Shown here piece after piece: positions 18,134-26,907 of a stretch of 64,000 nt of DNA (position 1 is its first letter; the number at the start of each line of letters is the position of its first letter). The DNA is taken from contig NZ_UWOE01000002.1 in the NCBI RefSeq assembly GCF_900604355.1, positions 124,001 through 188,000 on the forward strand, in the 5' to 3' direction. The translations under genes were made by a program, and so were the position numbers. Under the pieces are notes generated by a model. It made no database searches. It was not told the origin of the DNA and saw only the letters and a program-made list of their open reading frames with translations. Origin of the DNA: Luxibacter massiliensis. Its GTDB lineage: Bacteria; Bacillota; Clostridia; Lachnospirales; Lachnospiraceae.

Positions 18134-19909
18134 CTATGCATTCTTTTCCAGGACGCGCTGATAAAACGCATCTATGTCACGTCTGTATTGTGCGAACATT
18201 TCCGGCCGGTCATTTGGAACATCATATTTAATGGCGATGACCCTGTCAAATATATTTTCCGACTTTAGGACAGACATGGGGTGCCCCATTGTCACAAGGG
18301 CCCGGGCCTGCTTATAGAGATACAAAATGGTGTCCATCATCAGGAATTGTTTTTCCATGGATACACAGGTATCATCCTTGTGAAATGCATTTTGCTGCAG
18401 GAAACCAAGACGGATAACCCGGGCAATTTCCAGAACTAGCTTTTGGTCATCGGGGAGGACATCGCTTCCAATAAGTTTTACAATTTCCAGGAGGCTGCTC
18501 TCCTGGTTTAAAAGAGCCATCAGGCGGTTGCGGTAATCTACGAATTTAGGAGATACATGGTCCTGGTACCAGGGTGACAAGTCACCTAAATATTCGCTGT
18601 AGCTTGTGAGCCAGTGGATGGCAGGAAAATGCCTTGCATAAGCCAGGCTCTTATCGAGTCCCCAGAAACAGCGCACAAACCGTTTGGTATTCTGGGTGAC
18701 GGGTTCGGAAAAATCACCGCCCTGGGGTGAAACAGCACCGATAATTGTGACTGAACCATCGCTTCCATTTAGGTTGTGCATCATGCCTGCCCTTTCATAA
18801 AAAGCAGACAGACGGGAGGCAAGATATGCCGGAAAACCTTCCTCAGCGGGCATTTCCTCCAGGCGTCCGGACAATTCACGGAGTGCCTCTGCCCAGCGGG
18901 ATGTAGAGTCGGCCATAATGGCTACGTCATATCCCATGTCCCGGTAGTATTCAGCCAGGGTCAGTCCTGTATAAATGCTGGCCTCCCGGGCGGCAACGGG
19001 CATGTTAGATGTATTTGCAATCAGCGTAGTGCGGTCCATCAGGGGATTGCCTGTCTTGGGATCTGTAAGCTCTCCAAACTCTTCCAGAACCTGTGTCATT
19101 TCATTCCCGCGCTCCCCACAGCCAATATATATAATAATATCTGCATCAGACCATTTTGCTATCTGATGCTGTGTCATAGTTTTTCCTGTCCCGAACCCTC
19201 CCGGTACTGCCGCAGTGCCTCCTTTGGCAATGGGAAACATAGTATCTATGATACGCTGGCCAGTGACCAGTGGAGTTGATGCCGGGAAACGGTGGTGGGT
19301 AGGGCGGGCCACACGTATAGGCCAGCGCTGTGCCATACTTAAGGATTTTTGGGTACCATCCTGTAATTCAATAGTTACGATTGTCTCCTCAATTGTATAT
19401 TCCCCATCCCCGGCAGCCTCTATAACGGTACCTTCCAGATTAGGCGGCACCATACATTTATGGAGGATTGCATGTGTTTCGGGCACTTCTGCTATAATAT
19501 CCCCTCCATGCAGATAATCACCCTTTGAAACTGTAATGTGGGTTTGCCATTTCTTTTTAGTATCCAGAGAGTCTACGCTGACACCTCGTGTGATAAATGC
19601 TCCCCCAGCTTGGGCAATCTTTTCGAGAGGGCGTTCAATACCGTCAAAAATATTGTTCAGAATACCCGGCGCGAGAATAACGGATACGGCATTCCCAGTT
19701 GCCACCACTTCCTCACCAGGCCGCAGCCCGGTAGTTTCTTCATAAACTTGGATAGTAGTCAAATCTTTGTCCAGGGAAATGACCTCACCAACCAGCTTTT
19801 CCTTCCCCACATATACCATTTCTGACATACGGAAACCCGTGTTGCCTTTCAGGTAAATGACAGGGCCGTTAATTCCATATATTGTTCCAGTATTAAGCAA
19901 TGCCGTCAC
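18134..19909 (-). CDS. atpA: V-type ATP synthase subunit A (catalytic)
   Basis: About 590 residues, the catalytic head subunit. Walker A is GGFGTGKT, followed by MTQHQIAKWSDADIII, GCGERGNEM and DSTSRWAEALRE. The long insertion typical of subunit A lies at about 110-200. The frame opens at GTG 19909, overlapping the end of subunit E by 17 bases. However, AGGGGG is positioned 8 bases before a TTG at 19900, which is the likelier true start, three codons further in. It uses ATP to drive rotation, or makes ATP from an ion gradient. Confidence 0.95.
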   Translation of the reverse strand: MTALLNTGTIYGINGPVIYLKGNTGFRMSEMVYVGKEKLVGEVISLDKDLTTIQVYEETTGLRPGEEVVATGNAVSVILAPGILNNIFDGIERPLEKIAQAGGAFITRGVSVDSLDTKKKWQTHITVSKGDYLHGGDIIAEVPETHAILHKCMVPPNLEGTVIEAAGDGEYTIEETIVTIELQDGTQKSLSMAQRWPIRVARPTHHRFPASTPLVTGQRIIDTMFPIAKGGTAAVPGGFGTGKTMTQHQIAKWSDADIIIYIGCGERGNEMTQVLEEFGELTDPKTGNPLMDRTTLIANTSNMPVAAREASIYTGLTLAEYYRDMGYDVAIMADSTSRWAEALRELSGRLEEMPAEEGFPAYLASRLSAFYERAGMMHNLNGSDGSVTIIGAVSPQGGDFSEPVTQNTKRFVRCFWGLDKSLAYARHFPAIHWLTSYSEYLGDLSPWYQDHVSPKFVDYRNRLMALLNQESSLLEIVKLIGSDVLPDDQKLVLEIARVIRLGFLQQNAFHKDDTCVSMEKQFLMMDTILYLYKQARALVTMGHPMSVLKSENIFDRVIAIKYDVPNDRPEMFAQYRRDIDAFYQRVLEKNA

Positions 19910-20480
19910 CCCCTAAAAACATGAAATTGTCGTATTCATTCTGAAGGGCCGTTTTAAAGGAATTATCAATCAGGATATTTCTGCTGCGTATAACTGCACG
20001 CATACCCCCTGTAAAATCTTCCGCACTTATGGTCAGCCTGGCCCCGGAGGCATCTTCTAAATCATGGATGCGGTTTTCATCAGAGGGGTTGATGTAAATA
20101 GTCATAGAATCCCCTGAGGCAAAAGCAACCGCTTTGCGAATACACTTTACAAGATAATCCTCATAGGCATCTGTCTTCATAAAATCCTGGATAAGTATGC
20201 GGACTTCATCAAAAACTTTATCCTTCAGTTCCTGCTGCACTTTTCCCTGCATCCGCTTTAATTCAATTTGGGATTTAGCCATGACCTGGTTTAACTGCTG
20301 TTTTGCGCTGATTGTTTCTGCTTTTATACGGGTCTCTGACTGGCGAATGGCCTCTTCTTTATGATCCTGCAATACTTTTTCCAGTGCGTCTGTATAATTG
20401 TCAATGATCATATTTCCCTCGGCCCGGGCCTCTTCCATAGAGAGGGCCTGTAAATGTGAGATTTTTTCTTCCAGAGTCAA
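19893..20480 (-). CDS. atpE: V-type ATP synthase subunit E
   Basis: 195 residues. A long N-terminal helix rich in Glu, Lys and Gln (1-110) and a globular C-terminal part are typical of the peripheral-stalk subunit E. The start is a TTG with a perfect AAGGAGG 8 bases upstream. The 317-base gap before it, carrying a dispersed repeat, separates it from subunit F, so E-A-B-D may have an extra control point. Subunit E pairs with the small H/G-type subunit to brace the head. Confidence 0.9.
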   Translation of the reverse strand: MTLEEKISHLQALSMEEARAEGNMIIDNYTDALEKVLQDHKEEAIRQSETRIKAETISAKQQLNQVMAKSQIELKRMQGKVQQELKDKVFDEVRILIQDFMKTDAYEDYLVKCIRKAVAFASGDSMTIYINPSDENRIHDLEDASGARLTISAEDFTGGMRAVIRSRNILIDNSFKTALQNEYDNFMFLGGDGIA

Positions 20481-20544
20481 GAGGGGTACCTCCTTTTATA
20501 CTTTAATTCTGCGGTTTTAAGGCAGGACTGCCCGAGGGGGCATA

Positions 20545-20580
20545 AATTTACAGGATACCCTTTTAGGTATCCTTATACGC
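20545..20580 (-). other. Hairpin in the F-E intercistronic gap
   Basis: GGATACC and GGTATCC form a stem with a six-base loop, read in operon direction just before subunit E. No T-run follows, so it is more likely an RNA-processing or stability structure than a terminator. Confidence 0.45.
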
Positions 20581-20657
20581 TGCTTATCTGTGCCCATCAG
20601 AATATGCCTTATCTGAAGGGATATCTTATAATTCTGCGGGCGTCTTTTATTTCCCCG

Positions 20658-20780
20658 GACAACGAGCCAAGGGGGACATGTTTCCATATCTGTTTGGCGA
20701 CTGCCGCCAGGGGTTAATGCCCCATGTCCTGCATCGCTGCTAGTTTGATGCCCTGTATGCCTGCACCGGGGACTTTGACT
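20658..20780 (+). repeat. Dispersed multi-hairpin repeat, copy 3 of 5 (inside ATPase operon)
   Basis: It shares the CGAGCCAAGGGGGACAT start, the TGCATCGCTGCTAGTTTGAT core and the GGGGACTTTGACT end with the other copies. It lies antisense inside the V-type ATPase operon, between the stop of subunit F and the start of subunit E. Confidence 0.85.
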
Positions 20781-20797
20781 TCGTATATTGGCAATTG

Positions 20798-21106
20798 TTA
20801 TAGCTTCAGGCCAATAGCCTCAGTAATGTAAGAGGTAATGAAATCCTTTTGCCGCCCGGTTCCATGCCTGTCAGGAATTTCTATTAGAAGAGGCATCTTT
20901 CTTTCCAATCGGAACTCATCAATAATATCAGGAAATTCCCTGCCAAATTTTTCGGTCAGGAGGACAATTCCAATCGTTTTGTCTTGGAGCACCTTCCGAA
21001 GCGCCTCATGAAGCTCGTTGCGTTCATGGACAACCACGCCGTCCACTCCTGCAAGGCGCATTCCTGTATAAGTATCCACGTTATCACTAATTAAATACAT
21101 TTTCAT
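20798..21106 (-). CDS. atpF: V-type ATP synthase subunit F
   Basis: 102 residues. It starts MKMYLISDNVDTYTGMRLAG, the conserved N-terminus of subunit F, and has the Rossmann-like alternation and the LIEIPD segment near residue 77. This small central-stalk subunit joins subunit D in the rotor. AGGTAAG precedes the ATG by 8 bases and the gene begins one base after the stop of subunit K. Confidence 0.93.
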   Translation of the reverse strand: MKMYLISDNVDTYTGMRLAGVDGVVVHERNELHEALRKVLQDKTIGIVLLTEKFGREFPDIIDEFRLERKMPLLIEIPDRHGTGRQKDFITSYITEAIGLKL

Positions 21107-21107
21107 T

Positions 21108-21539
21108 TTATAGCTTACCTAAGATCATGAAAGAGATGATTAACCCGTAAAGACAAACACCTTCTGCAAGACCTACGAAAATAAGTGATTTACCGAGTAC
21201 GCTGGAATCTTCGCTGATGGCCCCGAGAGCAGCGCTGGCAGCGCTGGCTACGGCAATACCGCCGCCAATACAGGATAATCCAGTAACAAGTGCAGCGGCT
21301 ATATAACCCAACCCTGTCGCAGTGGAGGCGGAAGAAGCGGCTGCCTCAGCGGCTTGTACATCGCCTCCCAGCATCATCACAGAAGCGATGGCAAATGCGC
21401 CAAAAAAGAAGAAAGCGTTTACGCCTACAGTTCTTTTATAACGTTTCTTGTTTTTCTCGCCAATCAAGTAATATCCGAATGGAATGATAATACTCAAAAT
21501 AAGAGCTGCTATTAAAATGATTTTGGTTGCTAATGTCAT
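21108..21539 (-). CDS. atpK: V-type ATP synthase subunit K (membrane ring)
   Basis: 143 residues. An N-terminal membrane helix is followed by a basic loop (KNKKRYKR), another hydrophobic stretch and a Gly/Ala-rich hairpin (about 80-143) of the proteolipid type. Glu in FVGLAEGVCLYG is the expected ion-binding carboxylate. The length is near that of other clostridial K subunits. Whether the ring carries Na+ or H+ cannot be settled by eye. Its start overlaps the stop of subunit I by four bases, which suggests translational coupling. Confidence 0.93.
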   Translation of the reverse strand: MTLATKIILIAALILSIIIPFGYYLIGEKNKKRYKRTVGVNAFFFFGAFAIASVMMLGGDVQAAEAAASSASTATGLGYIAAALVTGLSCIGGGIAVASAASAALGAISEDSSVLGKSLIFVGLAEGVCLYGLIISFMILGKL

Positions 21540-23500
21540 AATTTAGATCCTCCCTGCCTTTTCTTGGTCTTATTATTTTTTTTGGTGTATGGCTGGAATG
21601 TTCTTCCGCTGCCTTTATAAAACCGGCTGAACATTTCATAATATTCCAGACGTAACACCTGAATGCCTACAATCAGCCCTTCAAAACCACAGACGAAGAG
21701 ATTGCCGAAAACAATGACAGCCCAGTTGGGGGAACCTGACTCTGCGCCGGCCAGAATCAGGACAACTTCCATAATGGCGGCGTGGCTGACTGCGAAAGCA
21801 CCGATACGCACAAAAGATAATGTATTGGAGAAGTAACTTAACAGTGTCTCAAACAGTTCGAAAAACCCCTGGACTAAAAACATTCCGGCACTCTCTTCCA
21901 TTGTATCTGCGCGTTTCTGTATTTTTTTTGTTATAGGTTCTTTAAATAAAATCAGTAAAAGTGGAATCCCGAACATGACGGCCATTAAGATTCCGCCTGG
22001 GGTTTTGTGGCCTGTCATAAACAGTACAATGGTAGCAACAACGGAGAGATAGAAAACAAATCCTGCCACACCGTTTGAGTCAAACCATATATTTTCTGTA
22101 TCATGTGAGCGGACAGCATTGACAATATGGAGTACCATGGCGACAAGTATAACTGCCATGCCAAATGCCACGGCTACAATGAATACTGTGTTCAGCTTTC
22201 CGATAAACGGGAGCGTCGTCATATGTTCAATGGGCCTGAGCCACAAGGGGGGCAATATATCTTCGAAGCCAAAGATACTGCCGAACATAAACCCAAAGAT
22301 GACAGAAAAAATACCGGCTGTAGAAATAATCCCTGCAAGGGGTGCCTTTTTAAAGTGGTATATGAGGCCGCCGCCAATCAGGAGCAGAAGGCCCTGCCCT
22401 ACATCGCCAAACATGACGCCAAAAATAAAAGAGTAGGTCAGGCCCACAAATACGGTTGGATCCATCTCATCATGGGAAGGCAGGCCGTACATTTGTATAA
22501 ACATCTCAAAAGGTTTAAATATTTTGGGGTTTTCCAGTTTAGTGGGTGGTTCCCCGAAATAGGTGTCGTGATCATCCTCAACCACCACAAAAACCTTGTC
22601 ATCATCTCTGATTTCCAGAAGGAACCTGTCAACGTCTTCCTCAGCCATCCATCCGCATAAGATATAATAATCTTCCTTGTTGTCTTCCATGCGTGCGGCC
22701 ATTTTCCGGACGTCAAAATTGTTTGCTAATTCTTCAAGGCGGTTTTTAGAAGCAATGAGCTGTGGCGCGCGGCCAGCAAGCATTTCCCCGGCGGCCTTAT
22801 CTAAATCTTCAATATCCTGGCTGGAATGATATATTTCTTTTACCAGCTTCCGGTATTCCTCTGAAGGGGTTCCTAAAAATTCCGGGGGCAGCTCTATTTT
22901 CTCAAAATGAAGAGAACGGAAAACAGCATCTACTTTCTGGGACTCACCGGGAGATACAAAATATGCCCCGTATACATAGCTTTCATCCCTCTCACCTTCT
23001 ACAAAAATGGCGCCCAGGTCATCCATCAAGTATTTCTGTATCTTGTGATAATATTCTATTGCAATCCGCCCGAATCTATAATCGATATATTTATACTGTA
23101 AAATTTTTGATAATTCGCAATCCAGGGGCCGGAAGGGGGCGATTATCTGCTGCTTCTTACGCAGATCTTCTATTTTTCTCTTTAAATTCTCTTTTTTATC
23201 CTCAAGGCCCATGTAGTCATGGTTTGCTTTGCGGACGACCTCAAACATATCGTCAAGTCCCAGGGATGTATCGGGCTCAATGTCGTCTGCATTTGGCAGA
23301 TATCCCACAAATTGAACGGCTTTATTCAGGGCGTCCCGGTAAGGGTTGATTTCCACGAAAGGCCTTAAGTTGTCCACTGTCTTTAGTTCAGACAGGGCGG
23401 ATTCCAATTGAATCTCATACCGTGACAAATAAAGGTCAGTGACACGGTCAATATCGTTGCGGGGGCCGGAGATATTGATGAATTTCATTTTAACAATCAT
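21536..23500 (-). CDS. atpI: V-type ATP synthase subunit I (a-type stator)
   Basis: 654 residues. A soluble N-terminal half (1-about 330) with coiled-coil stretches binds the peripheral stalks. The C-terminal half has about seven membrane helices, starting near FVGLTYSFIFGVMFGDVGQG. The helix SFVRIGAFAVSHAAIMEV carries the stator arginine that faces the rotor ring. GGAGGTAAGACTC precedes the ATG. It overlaps both neighbours by four bases. Confidence 0.95.
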   Translation of the reverse strand: MIVKMKFINISGPRNDIDRVTDLYLSRYEIQLESALSELKTVDNLRPFVEINPYRDALNKAVQFVGYLPNADDIEPDTSLGLDDMFEVVRKANHDYMGLEDKKENLKRKIEDLRKKQQIIAPFRPLDCELSKILQYKYIDYRFGRIAIEYYHKIQKYLMDDLGAIFVEGERDESYVYGAYFVSPGESQKVDAVFRSLHFEKIELPPEFLGTPSEEYRKLVKEIYHSSQDIEDLDKAAGEMLAGRAPQLIASKNRLEELANNFDVRKMAARMEDNKEDYYILCGWMAEEDVDRFLLEIRDDDKVFVVVEDDHDTYFGEPPTKLENPKIFKPFEMFIQMYGLPSHDEMDPTVFVGLTYSFIFGVMFGDVGQGLLLLIGGGLIYHFKKAPLAGIISTAGIFSVIFGFMFGSIFGFEDILPPLWLRPIEHMTTLPFIGKLNTVFIVAVAFGMAVILVAMVLHIVNAVRSHDTENIWFDSNGVAGFVFYLSVVATIVLFMTGHKTPGGILMAVMFGIPLLLILFKEPITKKIQKRADTMEESAGMFLVQGFFELFETLLSYFSNTLSFVRIGAFAVSHAAIMEVVLILAGAESGSPNWAVIVFGNLFVCGFEGLIVGIQVLRLEYYEMFSRFYKGSGRTFQPYTKKNNKTKKRQGGSKL

Positions 23501-24543
23501 TGAGTCTTACCTCCAATGTATGCCAACGTTTCACTGGGAGAGAGACTGTAGCGTATACACTCCAGAGCAGTCGTCAGCTTTTTAAGCTCTTCTTCTTTTA
23601 AAAATAAATACGTATTTATAATAGCAATCGAATAGGGGTTACGGCGGCGGTCAACAGTATATAAATGATAAAGACAGTCCGCATACATCTGTTCGATTGT
23701 CAATTTTTGCCCGAAATCATAATGGCGTATATAACTGGTTTTTTTCAGCGTGTTAAAAAATGTTTCTGTATTTGCGGCTTCTACAAGTTCCTTAATTAAG
23801 TCTGTAGAAATCTTATAGTGGATAGGTATCAGCAGTGAATAGATATCTGCCGGTGCCATTTTATAGTATTTTTTGGCCCTGTAAATCCATTGGAGGTTCA
23901 GAAGGTCAATTTTAGACCCGCAATCCCGTGTGAAAATTTCAAGTTCCTTCTTTTTCAGGACTTTTTTCCGCTCTTTCCAAATGGCAGAGAAATAATATAA
24001 ATCCAGTGTCAAATCATAGTCAAACAGTGTGACGGACTGGGTGTCCCTGAGTTTTTTGAGTGGAGCATAATATTCGGTATCTCTCAAATTGTCTACCAAT
24101 TCATCTGTAGTCCGTGAGGTAATTAACCTTTCGATTGATATTTGAGAATATCTGTCAAAAAAAGGCTTTTTATAATTCAAATCAAATGGCTCAGCATAAT
24201 GATTAATGACGATCCGAAAACAATAATTAATCAGCTCAATTTCATACCGCTTGAGATATAGTTTCAAAAATTCCCTCTGTTCCAGGCTGCAGAAACGGTA
24301 TATTTTTGTATAGTCCCGGTATAGGGACTGCACTAAAAGTTTTTCAATATCTCCACGGTGAAGCCTGGCCTCATCAATTTCTTCCAGGACATCAGAGTAA
24401 GAGGAGTTCTCTTTTAAATAAGTAACAACCTCCGGCACACTGTGAAGGTTCGCAATTTCTTCAAAATTGGCGGGTTTTAAAAGCCGTGCTTCCATAGCGC
24501 GGATTTTGGTCACTATGCCGCTATAGACAAGTAGATTCCCCAT
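23497..24543 (-). CDS. atpC: V-type ATP synthase subunit C
   Basis: 348 residues, mainly helical, matching the funnel-shaped subunit C/d that links the rotor shaft to the membrane ring. It starts MGNLLVYSGIVTKIRAMEARLL, typical of the family. In this operon it precedes subunit I, whereas in Enterococcus the order is I-K-E-C. It is preceded by an AGAGG site and followed by a four-base overlap. Confidence 0.92.
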   Translation of the reverse strand: MGNLLVYSGIVTKIRAMEARLLKPANFEEIANLHSVPEVVTYLKENSSYSDVLEEIDEARLHRGDIEKLLVQSLYRDYTKIYRFCSLEQREFLKLYLKRYEIELINYCFRIVINHYAEPFDLNYKKPFFDRYSQISIERLITSRTTDELVDNLRDTEYYAPLKKLRDTQSVTLFDYDLTLDLYYFSAIWKERKKVLKKKELEIFTRDCGSKIDLLNLQWIYRAKKYYKMAPADIYSLLIPIHYKISTDLIKELVEAANTETFFNTLKKTSYIRHYDFGQKLTIEQMYADCLYHLYTVDRRRNPYSIAIINTYLFLKEEELKKLTTALECIRYSLSPSETLAYIGGKTQ

Positions 24544-24546
24544 AGA

Positions 24547-24858
24547 TTATACCTCTGTCATCCGCCTCAGAATATCCTGGGCATAAGTTGTATGCTTTTC
24601 TTCATATTCCTTTTGCAGCGCTTGAATAGAAGCACTGTTGGATCCGCTTTGGCTGGCTAGAATCTGTTTTGTTTTATTTTCAAGCTCATCCCGGATTCTG
24701 AGGAGCTTTGCCTGGGTCTTCCCTTCCAGCTTCTCGTCGAACCTGCGGCGCTTCTCTTCATATTCCTTATCCAGAATCTCCTTCTGCCCTTCCGCATGGA
24801 CCACAATAGCTGCAGCGGCGGCTTCTATTTCCGATAATCTCTTTACAATAGAATCCAT
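24547..24858 (-). CDS. V-type ATP synthase H/G-type peripheral stalk subunit
   Basis: 103 residues, almost wholly a charged coiled coil (EKRRRFDEKLEGKTQAKLL). The Ala-rich start MDSIVKRLSEIEAAAAAI is typical of the small stalk subunit that pairs with subunit E. ATG 24858 is chosen because AGGAGG precedes it by 6 bases. It is the first gene of the operon, three bases before subunit C. Confidence 0.85.
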   Translation of the reverse strand: MDSIVKRLSEIEAAAAAIVVHAEGQKEILDKEYEEKRRRFDEKLEGKTQAKLLRIRDELENKTKQILASQSGSNSASIQALQKEYEEKHTTYAQDILRRMTEV

Positions 24859-24896
24859 GGTAAGCCTCCTGTTAATCATTGATTATAACTGTATTT

Positions 24897-24924
24897 ATAA
24901 TACACCTTTTTATAAAAAAAGCAA
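24897..24924 (-). promoter_or_regulatory. Promoter of the V-type ATPase operon
   Basis: On the minus strand: TTGCTT, 16 bases, TATTAT, about 40 bases before the first start codon. Confidence 0.55.
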
Positions 24925-24932
24925 GTTGGGGA

Positions 24933-25012
24933 CGTAACCTTTTTAATTATGCTACGTCCTAAATGAGCTTTAGTCCTGTACCTAAATGAACTTTGACCTG
25001 TACCTGTTTGCA
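24933..25012 (+). repeat. GGACGTA hairpin plus CCTGTACCT repeat
   Basis: GGGGACGTAACC...GCTACGTCC is followed by two spaced copies of CCTGTACCT. A similar combination follows the amidase gene at 46549-46622, and the hairpin alone recurs at 25808. Confidence 0.6.
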
Positions 25013-25057
25013 TGTTATTATATTTTTTATAAAAGTCATTGAATTTTAAGCAGTGAT

Positions 25058-25086
25058 TTGATTGCTTTTTATATGTTCTGTATTAT
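25058..25086 (+). promoter_or_regulatory. Promoter of trmB
   Basis: TTGATT, 17 bases, TATTAT, about 67 bases before the ATG. Confidence 0.5.
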
Positions 25087-25153
25087 ACTTACCATAAATA
25101 CCAATAAAAATTACTATTTCAAAGAGGGAAGTAATAAAAAGGAGTTTTTGCTT

Positions 25154-25804
25154 ATGCGATTGAGAAATATTCCACGTGCAGAGAGTACAATTCAGGTGCA
25201 CCCTGCAGTTATTAAGAGGCCAGATGCACAAAAGGGGTGCTGGAGACAGGTATTTGGAAATATAAATCCTGTGCATATTGAGATAGGGATGGGGAAGGGG
25301 AGCTTCCTATTAAATATGGCTGCAATGAACCCGGAGATTAATTTCGTAGGAATTGAGAGGTATACAAGTGTATTGTTGAGAGCTGTTGAGAGATATGATA
25401 CTGACGGGTTTAATGAACTCCAGAATATACGATTTATTTGTATGGATGCCAGAAACATTGATGAAGTTTTTGCGAACAATGAGGTAGAGAAGATATATTT
25501 GAATTTCTCTGATCCTTGGCCAAAAGCACGTCACGCTAAAAGACGGCTGACCTCTATAGACTTTTTAAGAAGATATGAGAAGATTTTAGCTCCCGGCGGA
25601 CAAATCGAATTTAAGACAGATAATACAGCATTATTCAACTTTTCATTAGAACAGATAAAAGAGGCAGGATGGACTTTAGGGAATTATACATACGATTTGC
25701 ATCATCATGAGATTTTAAACCAGAATAATATTATGACAGAGTATGAAATAAAGTTTTCCGCGAAAGGTAATCCAATTAATAAACTAATTGCGGTAAGGAA
25801 ATAA
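25154..25804 (+). CDS. trmB: tRNA (guanine-N7-)-methyltransferase
   Basis: 216 residues. The SAM-binding motif EIGMGKGSF (about 42-50) is followed by NFVGIERY and by the TrmB signature NFSDPWPKARHAKRRL (about 120). The enzyme methylates G46 in the variable loop of tRNA with S-adenosylmethionine. ATG 25154 is chosen because AAAAAGGAG lies 9 bases upstream and the length then fits the family. It is followed by a hairpin and appears to be monocistronic. Confidence 0.95.
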   Translation: MRLRNIPRAESTIQVHPAVIKRPDAQKGCWRQVFGNINPVHIEIGMGKGSFLLNMAAMNPEINFVGIERYTSVLLRAVERYDTDGFNELQNIRFICMDARNIDEVFANNEVEKIYLNFSDPWPKARHAKRRLTSIDFLRRYEKILAPGGQIEFKTDNTALFNFSLEQIKEAGWTLGNYTYDLHHHEILNQNNIMTEYEIKFSAKGNPINKLIAVRK

Positions 25805-25807
25805 CAA

Positions 25808-25845
25808 TTAAGGACGTAACAAAATTAAAAAGGCTACGTCCTAAT
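25808..25845 (+). terminator. Hairpin after trmB (GGACGTA type)
   Basis: AGGACGTA pairs with TACGTCCT around an A/T-rich loop. No strong T-run follows on the plus strand, so termination may be weak. It has the same sequence type as the hairpins at 24935 and 46549. Confidence 0.55.
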
Positions 25846-25888
25846 TCACACTTTCTTCATATTTATCATAATATAATTTTGAGGAGAT

Positions 25889-26053
25889 ATGGTTTGGAAG
25901 ATGGGAAAAGTGATGAAGGGAAATAAGTGGAAAATTTATATCTGCCGTAAGTTATATAGTAAGCCGGATTTAAACCGCAAATTAATTTGTTTGAAGCGTT
26001 CTTTTGATGAGGTATGTGAGATTCTTAATCATGGAGGCTGCTGCGGCAAATAG
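25889..26053 (+). CDS. Small Cys-rich protein upstream of thioredoxin
   Basis: A 54-residue basic protein. It contains ICRKLYSKPDLNRK, a second Cys in LICLKRSF, then DEVCEILNHGGCCGK at the C-terminus, giving five cysteines in 54 residues. GAGGAG lies right before the first ATG (spacing only 2); the ATG at codon 5 is an alternative. It ends 28 bases before the thioredoxin start, on the same strand. No family was recognised. The Cys-rich tail beside a thioredoxin suggests a redox partner or metal binder, which is inference. Confidence 0.55.
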   Translation: MVWKMGKVMKGNKWKIYICRKLYSKPDLNRKLICLKRSFDEVCEILNHGGCCGK

Positions 26054-26081
26054 AAATTAGTGAGAAATGCAGGTGTTTACT

Positions 26082-26393
26082 ATGAAAATCAGAGTGACGG
26101 AGGATAATTACCAAAAGGAGGTACTTGAATCAAGCCTGCCTGTGCTGGTTGAATTTTTTGCTGTTTGGTGCGGGAAGTGTGCTATGATGGAGGATATTGT
26201 CGAGGAGATTGCTGGAGAATATGAGGGCCAAGTTAAGGTATGTCAAATTGATATTGAGGCCAGTGAGAAATTGGCCGCGCAATTTGAGGTGGAAATCGTG
26301 CCCACCTTTGTCCTTTTTAGGGAAGGGAATCCGGCAGCGGCGGCCAGCGGGATTCTGAAAAAGGAGACGCTGGATGATATGATCAGGCTATAG
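26082..26393 (+). CDS. Thioredoxin-family protein with WCGKC active site
   Basis: 103 residues of a compact thioredoxin fold. The active site is WCGKC (Cys30, Cys33) in place of the usual WCGPC. The cis-proline lies in VEIVPTFVLF (about 73). AGGTG lies 7 bases upstream of ATG 26082; an earlier ATG at 26067 is less well placed. Replacing Pro by Lys in the CxxC motif usually alters redox potential and partner choice. It follows a small Cys-rich gene and is closed by a terminator. Confidence 0.9.
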   Translation: MKIRVTEDNYQKEVLESSLPVLVEFFAVWCGKCAMMEDIVEEIAGEYEGQVKVCQIDIEASEKLAAQFEVEIVPTFVLFREGNPAAAASGILKKETLDDMIRL

Positions 26394-26411
26394 GCCGTAA
26401 TCTGATATGAG

Positions 26412-26466
26412 TAAACCGTAGATGTGTACATTACAATTAAGTGGATGGCATATCTGCGGTTTTTAT
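26412..26466 (+). terminator. Terminator after the thioredoxin gene
   Basis: AACCGTAGATGTG pairs with CATATCTGCGGTT (13 bp, with a G-T pair), followed by TTTATC. Confidence 0.7.
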
Positions 26467-26907
26467 CTATGCACAAAATAAAATGTTGTATATTTCTATC
26501 AAGATTTTTGCTTTGGATTTATATTATGGGGCGTAGTCTCAGTGGGATTAGAAAATGTGTAATTTGAAAAGGTTAAAATAAAGAAAACAGATGTAGTATT
26601 GTTACATTTACTAAAGAATGTTAGAATACTACAGTAAAATACATGAATTTTACTTTTTGTTCATTTAATTACCTTTTTCTAAAAAAGACAATAATTAAAA
26701 AGTATGTAAAAAAAGGTGACAATTAAAATATTTGAGCAGTTAAAATTTATGTATAGGGGAATGGGAGTTTCTATGTTTGATGATGAGAGATAATCACTTT
26801 TGGAAATATGTGTGATGTAATTGGTGAACAACAATAAGCTATAAAAAGCTGCCTAAGTAATGGCCAGTTTTTATTAAAAGAATATATAAATTTAAAGGAA
26901 GTACACA
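26467..26907. other. AT-rich intergenic region, no gene recognised
   Basis: About 440 bases of AT-rich sequence before the MATE gene. Only very short frames are present and none has a ribosome site. The MATE promoter must be here but no convincing -35/-10 pair was seen. Confidence 0.5.
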
